Shown: piece by piece, positions 33,390-46,400 of the stretch
Layout: each line of letters begins with the position of its first letter
Position numbering within the stretch: position 1 is the stretch's first letter
Assembly: GCA_030762895.1 (NCBI GenBank)
Contig: CM061067.1
Span: forward strand, 170,064,518-170,128,517
DNA: 64,000 nt
Source: Sophora flavescens
Taxonomy: Eukaryota > Streptophyta > Magnoliopsida > Fabales > Fabaceae
Reading direction: 5' to 3'
The notes under the pieces: model-generated
The model's input: only the letters and a program-made list of their open reading frames with translations
What the model was told of the DNA's origin: nothing
Database searches by the model: none
Position numbers and translations under genes: made by a program

Positions 33390-36300
33390 TTGAAAATCAA
33401 CATACCATTTGCCGAAGCATTGGAACAAATGCCTACTTATGCAAAATTCATGAAAGAGTTGCTTACAAAGAAGAGGAAGTTTAGGGAAGATGAGACGGTT
33501 GCTTTAACGGAAGAATGTAGTGCCATTTTACAGAGGAAGTTACCTCCAAAACTCAAGGATCCCGGTAGTTTTACCATCCCTTGTACTATAGGGAATATGA
33601 CTATTGGCAAGGCCCTTTGTGATTTAGGATCAAGCATTAATCTCATGCCATTGTCCATCTTGAAGAAGCTAGGAGAAGGAGAGGTTAAGCCTACAAGGAT
33701 GTCACTCCAATTGGCGGATCGGTCCATCAAATATCCATATGGAATTCTAGAAGATGTGTTTGTAAAAATAGATAAATTTATCTTTCCGGCATTGGATATG
33801 GAAGAGGATGTTGAGATACCCCTTATATTGGGGAGACCTTTCCTAGCAACTGGTCGTGCTTTAATAGATGTCTAACAAGGTCAACTCCGACTTAGAGTGC
33901 AAGATGAAGAAGTCATTTTTAATGTCTTTGAGGCCATGCACCATCCAAGTGATAAAGAGAGTTGTTTTCACATGGATAAAGTGGATGTAATAGCTAGAGA
34001 AGTCTTGGGACAGCAACACCCTTCTACTCCTCTTGAGAAGATATTAGTGCGTTCCATTGAAAATCTTGATGAAAAAGAGGAAAAAGAAATAGAAGAATGT
34101 TTGTGCAGTTTGGAAGCCCAACAAAGGCAAGTTGCTGTCCACACTAAGAAGGAAGAGCACAAGAAAAATGAAGTACAAGAGAAGCCCAAACTTGAGCTCA
34201 AACCGCTGCCTGCACATTTGAAATATGTGTTTCTTAGTGAAGATGCTGAAAATCCTGTTATTGTGAGCAGCACATTATCAAAGTTGGAGGAAGAAAAGCT
34301 TGTGAGGGTACTTAAAGAGCATAAAACAGCCATAGGATGGTCCATATATGATTTGAAAAGCATTTGCCCATCGTTTTGCATGCATAAAATTCTGTTAGAG
34401 GGTGATTTTAAGCCGGTTGTGCAACCCCAAAGGAGATTGAATCCAACTATGAAGGAGGTTGTAAGAAAGGAAGTGCTGAAACTTCTAGAAGCGGGCATGA
34501 TTTACCCTATATCGGATAGTGCATGGGTTAGTCCGGTCCAAGTGGTGCCGAAAAAAAGGGGGATGACGGTTATCAAGAATGAAAAGAATGAGCTCACTCC
34601 CACAAGAACGGTAACGGGTTGGCGTATGTGCATCGATTACCGCAAGCTCAACCAAGCTACTCGGAAGGACCATTTCCCATTGCCATTCATGGATCAAATG
34701 CTAGAGAGATTGGCCGGTCAAGCATTCTATTGCTTCCTAGATGGATATTCAGGATACAACCAAATTGCGGTTAATCCAGAGGATCAAGAAAAAACAGCTT
34801 TTACATGTCCATTTGGGATCTTTGCATATCGCCGGATGCCATTCAGCTTGTGCAACTCACCAGCCACATTTCAAAGGTGTATGCTATCCATTTTTTCTAA
34901 TATGATTGAAAAATCTATTGAGGTTTTTATGGATGACTTTTCTGTTTTTGGCTCTACTTTTGATTTATGCCTCACTAACCTAGCTGCTGTTTTGAAAAGA
35001 TGTGTAGAGACCAACTTGGTCTTGAATTGGGAAAAGTGTCATTTCATGGTGCATGAAGGTATTGTGCTTGGTCACAAAATTTCATCTAAGGGAATTGAGG
35101 TAGATAAAGCCAAGAAAGAAGTCATAGAGAAGCTTCCACCACCTGCGAATGTCAAAGGAGTCCGAAATTTCTTTGGACATGCCGGGTTCTATAGACGTTT
35201 TATTAAAGACTTTTCTAAAATTTCTAAACCCTTGTGTGTCTTATTAAATAAGGATAGGCCTTTTGAGTTTAATGCTGAATGTTTGTATGCTTTCACTGTT
35301 TTGAAAGAAAAATTAGTCACTGCACCTATCATTGTTGCACCAAATTGGGACGTACCTTTTGAATTAATGTACGATGCTAGTGATTATGTAGTAGGTGCTG
35401 TTTTAGGACAGAGAAAAGATAAGTTTTTCCATGCAATATATTATGCAAGCAAGGTCTTGAATGAGAATCAAGTTCATTATGCAACAACTGAAAAAGAATT
35501 GCTTGCCATAGTCTTTGCATTGGAAAAATTTAGGTCTTATTTGATTGGTTCCAAAGTCATTGTGTTTAGTGATCATTCCGCACTTAAATATCTCTTGACT
35601 AAAGTGGAATCAAAGCCTAGATTGATTCGTTGGATTCTTCTCATGCAGGAATTTGATCTAGAGATAAAGGACAAGAAAGGGAGTGAGAATGTGGTTGCTG
35701 ACCACTTGTCCAGATTAGAGAATGCAGCTGTAACATTCCAAGAAAATGAAGTTAGAGAGGAATTTCCGGATGAAAAACTGTTCATGGTCAAACAGAAGCC
35801 TTGGTTTGCTGATATGGCGAACTTTAAGGCCGCAAACACTATTCCGGAAGGCCTCACATGACAGCAGCAGAAAAAGTTCTTCTGGGATGCTAATTTTTAC
35901 ATTTGGGATGATCCGTTTCTGTTTAAGAGTTGCCCGGATGTCATCCTTCGAAGGTGAATTGATCAAGAAGAAGCTCAAGGAATTCTTTGGCATTGCCATG
36001 GTTCCCCATATGGAGGGCATTATAATGGGGACCAGACAGCAGTGAAGGTGTTGCAATGTGGTTTCTATTGGCCAACACTTTTAAAAGATGCACACCAATA
36101 TGCCAAGCAATGTGACAAATGCCAAAGAATAGGAAGCATCTCAAAGAGGAATGAAATGCCATTTCTTGAAGTTGAGTTGTTTGATTGTTGGGAGATAGAT
36201 TTTATGGGACCTTTCCCATTGTCATACTCCAATCAATACAAACTTGTGGCTGTAGATTATGTTTCTAAGTGGGTGGAGACAACTGCTTCACCGGCAAATG

Positions 36301-37078
36301 ATGGAGCCATGGTTGTGAGATTCCTCAAGAAGAACATATATTTGCAAGATTTGGAGTACCTCTTGTGTTGATTAGTGATGGAGGGAAACACTTTTGCAAC
36401 AATCATTTGCAAAGTGTTTTGACCAAGTACAATGTGAAACACAAGGTGGCAACTCCTTATCATCCACAGACAAGCGGTCAAGTTGAGGTATCTAATAGAG
36501 AAATCAAGAAGATCTTGGAAAAAACTGTTGCAAATTCAAGAAAAGATTGGTCAAAGAAGCTAGATGATGCATTGTAGGCTCATAGGATAGCATTTAATGC
36601 TCCAATTGGTCTTTCTCCTTATCAAATGGTTTATGGAAAGTCATGTCATCTTCTGGTAGAGCTAGAACACAAAGCATATTGGGCTATCAAATTTCTGAAT
36701 TTTGATTTTACTCTAGCCTGTGAGAAGAGAATGGATCAGCTGAACAAATTGGAGGAAATGAGGCTAATGGCTTATGAAAATGCTGTAATTTACAAGCAAA
36801 GAGTGAAGGCATACCATGACAAGCATATAGTGCATAGAGTCTTCTATCCGGGGCAACAAGTACTTTTATTCAACTCACGTTTGAAGTTATTCCCTGGAAA
36901 GTTGAAGTCCAAATGGTCAGGACCTTTCATTGTTAAAGAAGCTATGGCTCATGGTGCGGTTGAAGTGGAAGAACCGGAATCTAAAAGGAGGTTTAAAGTG
37001 AATGGACAAAGGTTGAAACTATACTTTGGAGGTGATTTTGAGAGAGTAAAAGCTGCCTTGAGTTTGAAAGAACCTTGA
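33390..37078 (+). pseudogene. pol (protease, RT, RNase H, integrase) of the Athila-like element
   Basis: The protease is at 33390-33875 (aspartate motif in CDLGSSINLMP), followed by an in-frame stop at 33873-33875. The main part is 33897-35861, with RT (FLDGYSGYNQIAV, VFMDDFSVFG), RNase H (LMYDASDYVVGAVLG, TTEKELLAIVFALEKF) and the start of integrase. Stops at 35859 and 35955, a frameshift near 36350 and a stop at 36575-36577 break integrase, although its HHCC (CDKCQRIG), catalytic-core (EIDFMGPFP, VLISDGGKHFCN) and YHPQTSGQVE motifs are visible. The last part (36626-37078) is the integrase C-terminus. Catalytic residues are largely kept, but the frame is lost in several places. Confidence 0.9.
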
Positions 37079-38398
37079 TCGGAAAGTCGGCATCATGCTA
37101 GTGACGTTAAAGAAGTGCTTCTTGGGAGGCAACCCAAGAGTAGATTAAATTCATTCATTTCTATTTTTTTTATCTTTCATTACATATCATGATGCACTTT
37201 ATTGTGTAAAGTTTACTCTGACATTTGGTGCAGATCTGAGTAGGCCAAAGAATTAGCAGCAGAGGAAGTGGGAGAATGTGCAGGGCTACTTCTAGCGCTG
37301 GGCGCTCATCTTGGCGCTCAGCGTGGACCAAGTCAGAAACTACCAGCGCTGGGCGCCCCAAAGGCTGGCTGAGCGTTGAAAATTCTGAAGATTCTGGAAG
37401 TTGCAGCACTGGGCGCCAATGTTGTAGCGCTGGGTGCTGGTTTGGGGTTTTTAAACCCCAAACCACGCGTGGATTCCTTTTCACTCAGAAAAAAACCCTA
37501 GCTCTTCTCCCTCCTTATGTGTCGCAAGGTAAAGTATCAAACCGTGGGTCAAGTGCTTGTATTCCTTCCCAATCCAACAGGTATGAATCTTCATCTCCAA
37601 CCTCTCCCTATTGTGAGCGCTAAAAGGGAATCAGTTGCCATATACATCACTAATAACACAAAGTCACAAGCACACACCTCACATTTACTCACGAATCCGT
37701 CTCTTTTGTGCTATATGGGAAACCAATTTAGATATATGATCATACTTGAAAAATCTGGAAAGAATAGAGACATAAGCCAAATACATAAAAGTTGAAAAAC
37801 GGTGTGCACACTACGTGTTTGATGAAAAGTCTCAGTGAGTAAGCAAGTTTGATTTCTGAGTGAACGTGCTTAGAACTTCTTGAACCACGGCTAATGGATG
37901 TGCTTATGATGTTTTGATCTCATGACTGTTGTTGAATGATACTTGCCAAATTATTTGCCTTAAGCTTAAGCCATGTAATTTGGATAAATATGAGTGGGTG
38001 CATCTCACAAGTGCTTGGAAGTTGTGGAACTATATTATACAAGTACACACACACCATATGTTTGATGAAACGTTTCAATGACTTGTATATGTGCGGTGAT
38101 GTGAATCTCTTGTGTGGATAGTGACCACTTCGAAACTTGAAAGAAAAAGTGAGAAAATTAGGAATGTCATAAGCCTTGAGGTTAGAAGGTATGCTGAATT
38201 GATGTCACTGTGCTTGTTTCGATATTTTCTTTTTGTGAGTCACTACGTATGCATAGATAGGATTTCGTCCCACTTAAGTAACTTGCATGTGACAGATTCA
38301 AATCTTGGAAATTTTAGGCTTTTACACTATTACACAACCTTTTTGCATTCTGTTTCACTTGCACACTCATGAGGTCTATCTCTTGGTAACAGGTTACC
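37079..38398 (+). other. Non-coding spacer between pol and ORF3 of the Athila-like element
   Basis: No recognised protein. It contains a cluster of AGCGCTGGGCGC-type words at 37288-37440, the same words found in the LTRs of this element. Confidence 0.6.
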
Positions 38399-39649
38399 AT
38401 GGCCCCTACTGCACCGGAAAAGAAAAGAAAGAAGGCTGCAGCATCCCCATCCTACAATGCAAACTTATTTCGGTCTGAGCAACATGAGCAAACATACAAT
38501 AATTTTGTGAAAACCAGGAGTATCCAGAGTGAGAAAGCAATCAAGGTGGGGAGGGCTGAGTGTCCTGAAATGGTTGAGCAGATTCTGAATAGAAGGTGGA
38601 ATACCTTGGTGAGCTTTCCGAAACCAGTATCCCAGCTGTTGGTGAAAGAATTCTATGCCAATGCTTTTATAAATGAACCACCAAAGGGGAATAAGTATGT
38701 GAGCTTTGTTCGAGGAAAGGAAGTTCGTTATAATGCTAGCATCATCAACTCCATCCTCCAGACTCCTGCACCAAAGGAATTCGAATATGAAGAAATTCAA
38801 GAGCAACAGGTGGATGCTAATGCATTGATACTCACATTGTGCCGACCCGGAGCAACATGGATTTATACTAGAAGTAGGGTTCCGAGAAAGCTCAAAGCAT
38901 CACATTTCAAGCCTATTCCAAGAGCTTGGTGTACCTTTGTGCATCACACACTACAAACATGTGCCAATGTCTCTGATGTAATTGTCTCTAGGGCACAGTT
39001 GGTGTATTGCATAGTAGAAGGGAAGGAAATTGATGTGGGTGAAATACTTGCTCGGGATATATATGAGATTGCACAATCCACTATTGCAGCTCTTGGACAT
39101 GCCTATCTGATTGCCATACTCTGTGAGAACGCAGGTGTCAAGGTTTCTAAGGAAGAGATATTAATAAAGCCCATGCTTGCTGTTACAGGGAGCTATATTC
39201 AGAAGCTGGAAAATGGGCCAATTGGACAGCAGCCTGCTCCTGAGAATCCACCGCAGCAGAAAGATCCACCACAGGGGCAGCAGCAACAAACTGATTTTTT
39301 GGACATATTGGGACATGTAGAGACAAGCCTCAATGAAGTTACTGGGCAGCTGGCACGTGTAGCACTTCGCCAAGGGCGTTTGGATCGAAATGTTCAAGCT
39401 ATGTGTCGTCTGAATACCCTCATTCTGCAGTCTCAACAAGGACTAGAGTCTATGATCCACCGCATGGCAGAGAACCAGGGAGTAGATGTTGAGACATTGG
39501 GAGGTTTGTCGGTGGGACCACTATCCGAGCATCAGATTTTAGAGATGATTAATTTTGATGACTCTGTAGGGGATGACATAGAGGAGGAACCTGTGGGTGA
39601 TGATGAGGCAGCTGAGCCAACAAATGGAGAGGATGAGGATGCACCATAG
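38399..39649 (+). CDS. ORF3 (env-position, putative plant transposon protein) of the Athila-like element
   Basis: An uninterrupted 416-codon frame starting MAPTAPEKKRKK after a basic leader. The central part (about residues 20-260) matches the 'putative plant transposon protein' domain typical of the third ORF of Athila elements, with words such as VKEFYANAF and YVSFVRGKEVRYN, and ends in a glutamine-rich stretch. The tail after about residue 380 is very acidic (DDIEEEPVGDDEAAEP). I see no convincing signal peptide or membrane segment, so an envelope function is not supported. The function is unknown. It is the only undamaged long frame of this element. Confidence 0.75.
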   Translation: MAPTAPEKKRKKAAASPSYNANLFRSEQHEQTYNNFVKTRSIQSEKAIKVGRAECPEMVEQILNRRWNTLVSFPKPVSQLLVKEFYANAFINEPPKGNKYVSFVRGKEVRYNASIINSILQTPAPKEFEYEEIQEQQVDANALILTLCRPGATWIYTRSRVPRKLKASHFKPIPRAWCTFVHHTLQTCANVSDVIVSRAQLVYCIVEGKEIDVGEILARDIYEIAQSTIAALGHAYLIAILCENAGVKVSKEEILIKPMLAVTGSYIQKLENGPIGQQPAPENPPQQKDPPQGQQQQTDFLDILGHVETSLNEVTGQLARVALRQGRLDRNVQAMCRLNTLILQSQQGLESMIHRMAENQGVDVETLGGLSVGPLSEHQILEMINFDDSVGDDIEEEPVGDDEAAEPTNGEDEDAP

Positions 39650-40559
39650 TGTTTAGGACTTTGTTTAGTTTTATCTGTGTGATTCACTGTTTTTCGTTTT
39701 GAACTTGTAACAGATCTTATGATGTGGTCTTTTGGAACTTGCATGGATGTGTAGGAATTATGCTTTTGATGTTTTTAGTTAAATATTAGATTTTCAGAAA
39801 GTTAACTGCTAGCTTGCTAATAACTGTTTTTGATGTGCTGTAGTAATGACTGGCTACTGGCTATGGTCATCCAGTTGCGTTTGCAGTATGTGCAGCTTCC
39901 ACAGGCTCAATCATGCAAGGAAAAGGGGGGAGGTGATCTTAAACTCTTTCTCTCTATCCTTTCCTTCAATTGTGTTACAGCCTGTGGAGTGTGTGAGTAA
40001 AAATGTGGATTTGGAAGAACATAGCATAGCTGAAAATTGAGTGGAGTTTGGTGTAAATTTTCTTGTGAGCATATTGCTATTGCTCGACTGAAAATTCTTA
40101 GCATCATGCATTTTGTACCAGCTGAACATATGATTGCATTAAGACCGTTGATCCTTGTGACTTGTTTGGGGACAATCTCTCATACTATGATTAATGGAAT
40201 ACTGGGTGTGCTGATTTCCCTTGCAAATGGCCGAAACTGCGAGCTTTTGAGCCCAAATTGGTCACATATCATTTCTTTCTTTCATGTGTGTTATCCATCA
40301 CTTGCATATTCTCACTTTTTCTTACCTAGATGCTTGTCACTGTTACATTGTCTGTGCATATGCATAAATGATTGAGGCATCATTTAATTGCTTAAGCTCA
40401 GGGCCAAACTAGCCATCCTAACATTTTCCATTGTGAGCCCCTTAGAGCCTTAGCCTATTTTTCTTATGAAAATAGCTCATTACAAGCCGAAAAGTTGAAA
40501 AAACAAATTTGTCCCTCTATTTTTGGCTTGGAGGAATGTTGGGACTAAGTTTGGGGTTA

Positions 40560-40604
40560 TTCTCTTGCTTGAGGACAAACAAGCAAATAAAGTTTGGGGT
40601 GGTA
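40560..40604 (+). promoter_or_regulatory. Internal polypurine-like motif duplicate
   Basis: CTTGCTTGAGGACAAACAAG followed by AAAGTTTGGGGTGG. The same arrangement (GCTTGAGGACAAGCAA, then AAGTTTGGGGTTG) forms the true polypurine tract next to the 3' LTR at 41312-41347. A further AAGTTTGGGG lies at 40549-40558. Confidence 0.5.
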
Positions 40605-41333
40605 AGTAGGCCACTAAAGATGCCTACAAGAAGAAAAAAAAAAATAATAATAGAAAAAGCCAAAGAGAAAAAGAAACAAAGAAAGTATACAAAAATGAGA
40701 AAAAAGGTAAAATAGAAAGAAAAGAAAATGAAACAAGAAGCAACACAAGAAAAAAAGAAAAAAAAAAGAGTTGGAAATGAATAAAAAGGGAAATAGCACA
40801 AATTGTGTGCTTATGTGCTTGTAGCTAGACTAGGCAAGTAAAAATTCCAAAAGAGTCCAAATATTCCTTGAAGTCAAAGTAGTTTAGCCTATATCCTTGA
40901 TTATATCCTCACCCACCTTAGTCCCGTTAAATCCAAATAAAAGACCTCATGATATGTGTTGCATTGGCATTTGTGATGTGTGTGCTTAGCATCTTGTCAA
41001 GTTTAGGATTGAGGAATGCAAGTGGATTGGATTTGAGAGCAAATATGACCAAGTAAGGATGTGTGAAACATTTAAATAGAGAGGTTGCAAAGGATAATTT
41101 TGTGCATTCAGTTGAGCCGATTTGGTAGTATGGTTGATTGTCTTAAAATAAGAAAGCATGATATCAATTGGAATTGATGTTTGATTGTGTGAAGTTTGTA
41201 CAATTTGCAAAAATGTTATGAGTTGAAGTCTTGCATGAAGTAAGGTGCTTCATAAGGGATTTGATCATAGAATTCCATCTCTTTTACCCTTTTTTATGAC
41301 ATTGAATAATTGCTTGAGGACAAGCAAAATTTC

Positions 41334-41347
41334 TAAGTTTGGGGTTG
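41334..41347 (+). promoter_or_regulatory. Polypurine tract of the Athila-like element
   Basis: TAAGTTTGGGGTTG lies directly before the 3' LTR start at 41348. It primes plus-strand synthesis. Confidence 0.75.
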
Positions 41348-42685
41348 TGATGAATGTGCAATTTATGTTAGTTTGGAAGTGTAATTAGGAAAGAATTCGT
41401 AAATAACCTTAGAAATCGTAGGAAAAGTGATAGGAAAATACATACTTTGATATGAATAAAGTTTGGATTAGAGTTTTGCCCCCTTTATATTAAAAATATA
41501 CTCAAATATGTTGCAAGTATGCAAGAATAGTAGTCCAACGCTCAGCTCTGGAATTGGACGCTCAGCCCGGACAGAAACGGAAGAAAACTGCAGGAGCAGG
41601 GCATATACCAGCGCCAGTATGGGACGCCCAACGCCCGCAAAGCAGAATAGCAGGGGCGCCCAGCGCTGGATAATGGCGCTCAGCGTTAGCAGCAGACAGA
41701 GAGCAGCGTTTCTGTGTTGCCAGGGGCACCCAGCACAGACCAGGGGCGCCCAGCGCTGGGGGACGAGCAGAGAACCTATAAATTCGTGTTTCTGCAGTTG
41801 AAAAGGGACTTTTGGGCCATTTTTATCTGATTCCGAATCTGTGTTCTCTGAGAGAGTTCTGAAGTCTGGGTGTTCAAGTGCTTTTGGAAGAAAGAATTGA
41901 AGAATCCATGGCTTCTCTACCTCAATTCTCATCTATTTCTTCTAGATTTCAGCTTGTAACTATGAGTTTCTAAATTTCCTAGGTTAGGATAGGATGAATT
42001 CAATCAAATCTTGATGTAAGTTTGTTCTAACTTTGATTTCAATTCAAATTCGTTCAAATTGAGTAATCTTTTCAATGTTTAATGCTTTTCCTGAACTGGC
42101 CATTCATGAAATTGATTTTATGTATGAATGCATAATTGGAAAATGTGTGTTTATGATAGAACTGGAATAGATTACCACTGTGAGGTTGATTCTAGGAATA
42201 GAACTTCATTTCAATGCATTTCCTATAAGTCTTGTGCTTAATGCTTGTGCTAATTTTGATTCACCTAAGGAATTAGGGTTCATAATTAGTAACAAAAGGA
42301 CTATCACCTAAGGAATTAGGGATAAATCTAAATTAGTGACTTGAGTGTCAATTGAATAAATTGAATTGAATGTTAGGGTTCTATGAGCTACATTAAGTGA
42401 AGATTGGGTGATTCCGATTCCTAACCATCTTAAATACTTGATTCTTCCTAATTGTTCATTTTCCATTTCATTGATTGTTTGATAAAAGAAAATCTCATTT
42501 GAATGACCTTTGTGTCAACACTTAATTCAACATTTCAGTTACATGTTTGGGAATTTGAACTTTATTCGTTCAAATATCAATTGCTTAGTTGTCGTTGTTA
42601 CTTGAATCTCAATCCTCGTGGGACGATACTCTACTCTCATTATTATTACTTGATACGATTTGGTACACTTGCCAATTTCACAACA
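41348..42685 (+). repeat. 3' LTR of the Athila-like element
   Basis: 1338 bp, TGATGAATG to CACAACA, uninterrupted. It gives the empty-site sequence for CACTA-C and carries a TATAAA at 41777-41782. The CACCTAAGGAATTAGGG word occurs twice (42262-42278 and 42306-42322). Confidence 0.93.
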
Positions 42686-42690
42686 ATGGG

Positions 42691-43194
42691 AATGTTATTA
42701 AAGTTTCTTGCAAGTTCACCCAAAAATCCTACCAATAAACCAGCTGACTCTCCCACTGGCTGTGCATGTCGATTCCACCTAGTTATAACCCTTGTTGTAC
42801 CACTGGATGCAAACACATCTGTCACCCTTAAACGTGTTTGCATCACCTGACCGCTTGCATCTAACACATAAAGTAAACAAATTAAAACAATTCCTAACCC
42901 AACATATAATAAAATTAAAAAAAATTAAAGAGAAATATAAAATAGATTAGACATACTTATAACATCTACTGTCCAATATGTTGGAGCTTTTTTTGGAACA
43001 GGCAAGGGACCTTCAACCACATCAGGTGCAGATTCAGAAGTTGGTGCAGTGTGTACCTCATAATGAAATGATGATTCAACATTGGGTAAATGACCACTTT
43101 GTTGTAGATGTCCATCTACATATCCTTCAGAAGATGCATTTGGTTGAATTGGTGTGGACTGACACCTCCGACGAACACTTCTTGGACTGGCCAT
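42691..43194 (-). pseudogene. TNP1-like gene of CACTA-B, 5' exons
   Basis: The start codon at 43194 begins MASPRSVRRRCQSTP. The exon runs to about 42960 (KKAPTYWTVDVI). A second exon (about 42860-42691) encodes ASGQVMQTRLRVTDVFASS and LARNFNNIP and meets the Athila insertion site. Its sequence resumes at 20528 (FENWKKVPDTLKK), so the insertion lies inside an exon. Confidence 0.75.
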
Positions 43195-43469
43195 ACCCGA
43201 GAAGTATAATGTATCAAACAGGTATATGACAAGCAAGAACACCACACATTCACAAATTACCTAAGAATCAAGAATCAAACTGATATAATTAACCAACTAA
43301 AATGGAACATAATGAGACATTCAAATTGATATAATAACTATGAGCCATTTTTCAGTAACAAACCTTAAAAAAATTACAAAATAAGTTCACTAAGCTAGAA
43401 TCACCACAGGTTCCAAGTTCTACACAACATAACACAAAAAACTAACATGTCTATAAAATCACCAATGGA

Positions 43470-46400
43470 TCATAAAACCATATCTTGATTATCATCATTA
43501 AAATTATCATTAATGGTTGAACTTTCAGGATCATCATCTGCAGCCATTCTTGCTAATTGTATATGTGGGGTATCATCAGAGAAAATTTGTTCCAAGTTTT
43601 GTGATGGGTATGCATAAATGGATGTCATAATTTCATCATCTTCACCCATGTCGTACAAGTCTCTTGGCTTCAAATGAACTGGTATTCTCCAACCTTTTTC
43701 CTTCTCATCCTCCACATAATAAACCATTTGAGCTTCTGAAGCTTTAATGTATGGTTCATCATCTTCATGTTCTCCAGTATGTATTAGTCTTGCAAAGTTA
43801 ATAGAGATAAAACCCAACTTATCTGTCTTCATACCTCTTGGGTTAGTGGTATTAGCCCATTCACATTTAAATATGGGTACTGTGATGCCATTATAGAAAA
43901 CCTCAATGATGTCTATCAATCTTCCATAGTAAGGTACCCCTCCAAACCTCATTTGGGCATCACTATTGCTTGAGTAACTCCTGGTTCCAAATATTCCAAA
44001 AACCTCACTGTTTTGAGTTTTTAATAACATATCTCGTGCCAAGGTTCGAAATTTGTATCCATTGACATTATATGCAATGAACCTTCTAGCTTTGTCATGA
44101 GGACCTTGTGCAAGACTAACGAGAACATCTTTATCTGGTCCACTAAGACTGTCGAGATTGTTACAAATCTAGATGCCATAATAATATATATTGTTAGTCA
44201 CATTCTTGTTCAAAAAATACATAAATGACACTAACACACTGATAATCATTGTTATGAACACTAACATGATTGATGAACCAACGAACAAACTCTCTATGAA
44301 CTTTCTTGTCTACCTCAGAAGCACTCCTTGCACCACCCCTTAGTTGCCTTCGCACGCTAGTTCTATACTGCCTATTTAGTTGAATCATATTAGATGTATG
44401 GAAAAAAACTTAAGAATAATTAAACTAAGTAGAATAATTACTTACTGAAGATAGTAATCAACTATAGAGCAATTCGTCAACACGTGTCTATGAGCCTGAA
44501 ACTTTTCCATGGGTGTCAGGGTGACATATGAAGAGCCACCAACCGATTTTCCAACTTTAGGAAATAATTTAGCTACTCGTGAGCCATATTGTATATCATT
44601 AATAGGCTCATCGTCTACACGACTAGGTCGGTTCCATCTAGTCTCAATGCTATCTAGATACCTTGAACAAAACGTAAGAATCTCTTGCACAAGGTAGCCT
44701 TCCGCAATAGATCCTTTAGGTCGTGCTTTATTACGTACATAGGATTTTAGCTATCCCAAGTACCTATTGTTAAACCACAACAAGTATTATTTAGAACAAC
44801 ATGTACATTACCAAATTAGAAAAAATAAAATTACTAATATCGCACATCTTTTACCTTTCTATAGGATACATCCATCGATAATGAACGGGACCTCCGAGTT
44901 TAGCTTCTTCAACAAGATGAACAACCAAGTGAACCATAACAGTAAAGAATGAAGGAGGAAATAACATTTCCATGTGACATAAAGTGAGGATGATTTGATT
45001 TTGCGATCTGTCTAGATATTCAACTTTCAATACTTTGCCACATAGTTGTCTAAAGAATGAGCACAACTCAATTAATATTACCAAAACCTCATCAGGCAAT
45101 GTTGCCCGCATGGCTAATGGTAGCAATTGCTCTATCAATATATGACAATCATGACTCTTCAACATTCCATTCAACTTAAGATTGTCCAAATCAATGCACC
45201 TAGAAATGTTGCTTGAATAACCATCCGGCACAGTGATATTCTTTAAAGTAGTTAAAAATGCCTTCCTACCTTTATTAGTCAATGTAAAGACAGCTGGAGA
45301 ATATTTTCCATTTTCATTGGGCCAAAGGTCGGGCCTTAAGCCCATAGCTTGAAGATCTCTTCGAGCGTTAACATGATCTTTGCTCTTTGCGCTGTCATTT
45401 AGCAAAGTAAATATGACATTATTGCACACGTTCTTCTCAATATGCATCATGTCAAGACTGTGACGCAAACAATTATCCTTCCAATACGGAAGTTCAAAGA
45501 ATATGCTTTTCTTTTTCCATTGTTGAGTGGTACCCCGTGTAAGTTGATTGCTACGTGTTCTTTTTCCTGAAACTTCTTTCTCTAATTTTCTACCAAATAT
45601 GACATTGATGTTTTGAACCTGTTCAAGAATTTCAGAACCAGATAATGTTTTTGGTGGACTACGCATTTCTTGTTCACCATTAAAGCGGACCCTATTCAGT
45701 ATAAATCTGCGTCTCTGGTCAAGAAAACGACGATGACCCATAAAACACCATTTTTTGCTATGAGGAAGACGACATGGAATGGAGTCGAAGTTACAAGATG
45801 GGCAAGCAAGTCCGGTGTACGTGTTCCACCCAGAAAGTGTTCCTAGCCCAGGAAAATCACTAATTGTCCACATTAAAGCTGCATGTAATTTGAACATCTC
45901 TCGCTTGAAAGAATCATAGGCATCCACACTCGTTGTCCATAACTCTTTCAACTCTTTGATCAAAGGCTGTAAGTAGACATCTATATCATTCCATGGCATT
46001 TTTTTACCAGGAATTATCATTGAAATTATAAAAGATGTCGACTTCATGCACACCCATGGAGGGGCATTGTATGGAATGAGAATAACTGGCCAAATACTAT
46101 AGTTTGAACTCATGACACCAAAAGGATTAAAACCATCAGTGACTAACGCTAGGCGCACATATCGCGAATCTGATGCAAACCAAGCATGCAACGAGTCAAA
46201 CTGCTTCCAAGCTTCAGAATCTCTAGGATGCCTCAACATTGCATCATTGTTATTATCGTCAGCATGCCATCTCATATCCTCAGCTGTCTTTGATGAAAAA
46301 AAAATCTCTGTAATTGAGGCTTCAGTGGAAAATAACGAAGAACTTTTGCAGCCACTTTCTTCATACCAGTGCCATCATCGGACACCCTATTCTTACTAGC

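Larger units (their letters stand above)
39650..41347 (+). other. Non-coding 3' region of the Athila-like element
   Basis: No coding frame is supported. It contains a purine-rich low-complexity tract (40620-40770) and repeated polypurine-like motifs. The phenylalanine-rich minus-strand frame at 40517-40801 is an artefact of that tract. Confidence 0.6.
20534..42685 (+). mobile_element. Athila-like Gypsy retrotransposon (interrupted by CACTA-C)
   Basis: LTRs start TGATGAATGTGC and end TTTCACAACA. The 5-bp duplication ATGGG flanks the element at 20529-20533 and 42686-42690. Order: 5' LTR (split by CACTA-C), PBS, gag, protease-RT-RNase H-integrase, a non-coding spacer, a third ORF in the env position, a long non-coding 3' region, polypurine tract, 3' LTR. 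The Asp-type PBS, the gag type, the FMDD RT motif and ORF3 place it in the Athila lineage. Multiple stops in gag-pol make it non-autonomous. Confidence 0.92.

Noticed and set aside
40517..40801. Phenylalanine-rich minus-strand frames suggesting a membrane protein
   Set aside because: They are the complement of a purine-rich low-complexity tract in the Athila 3' region.
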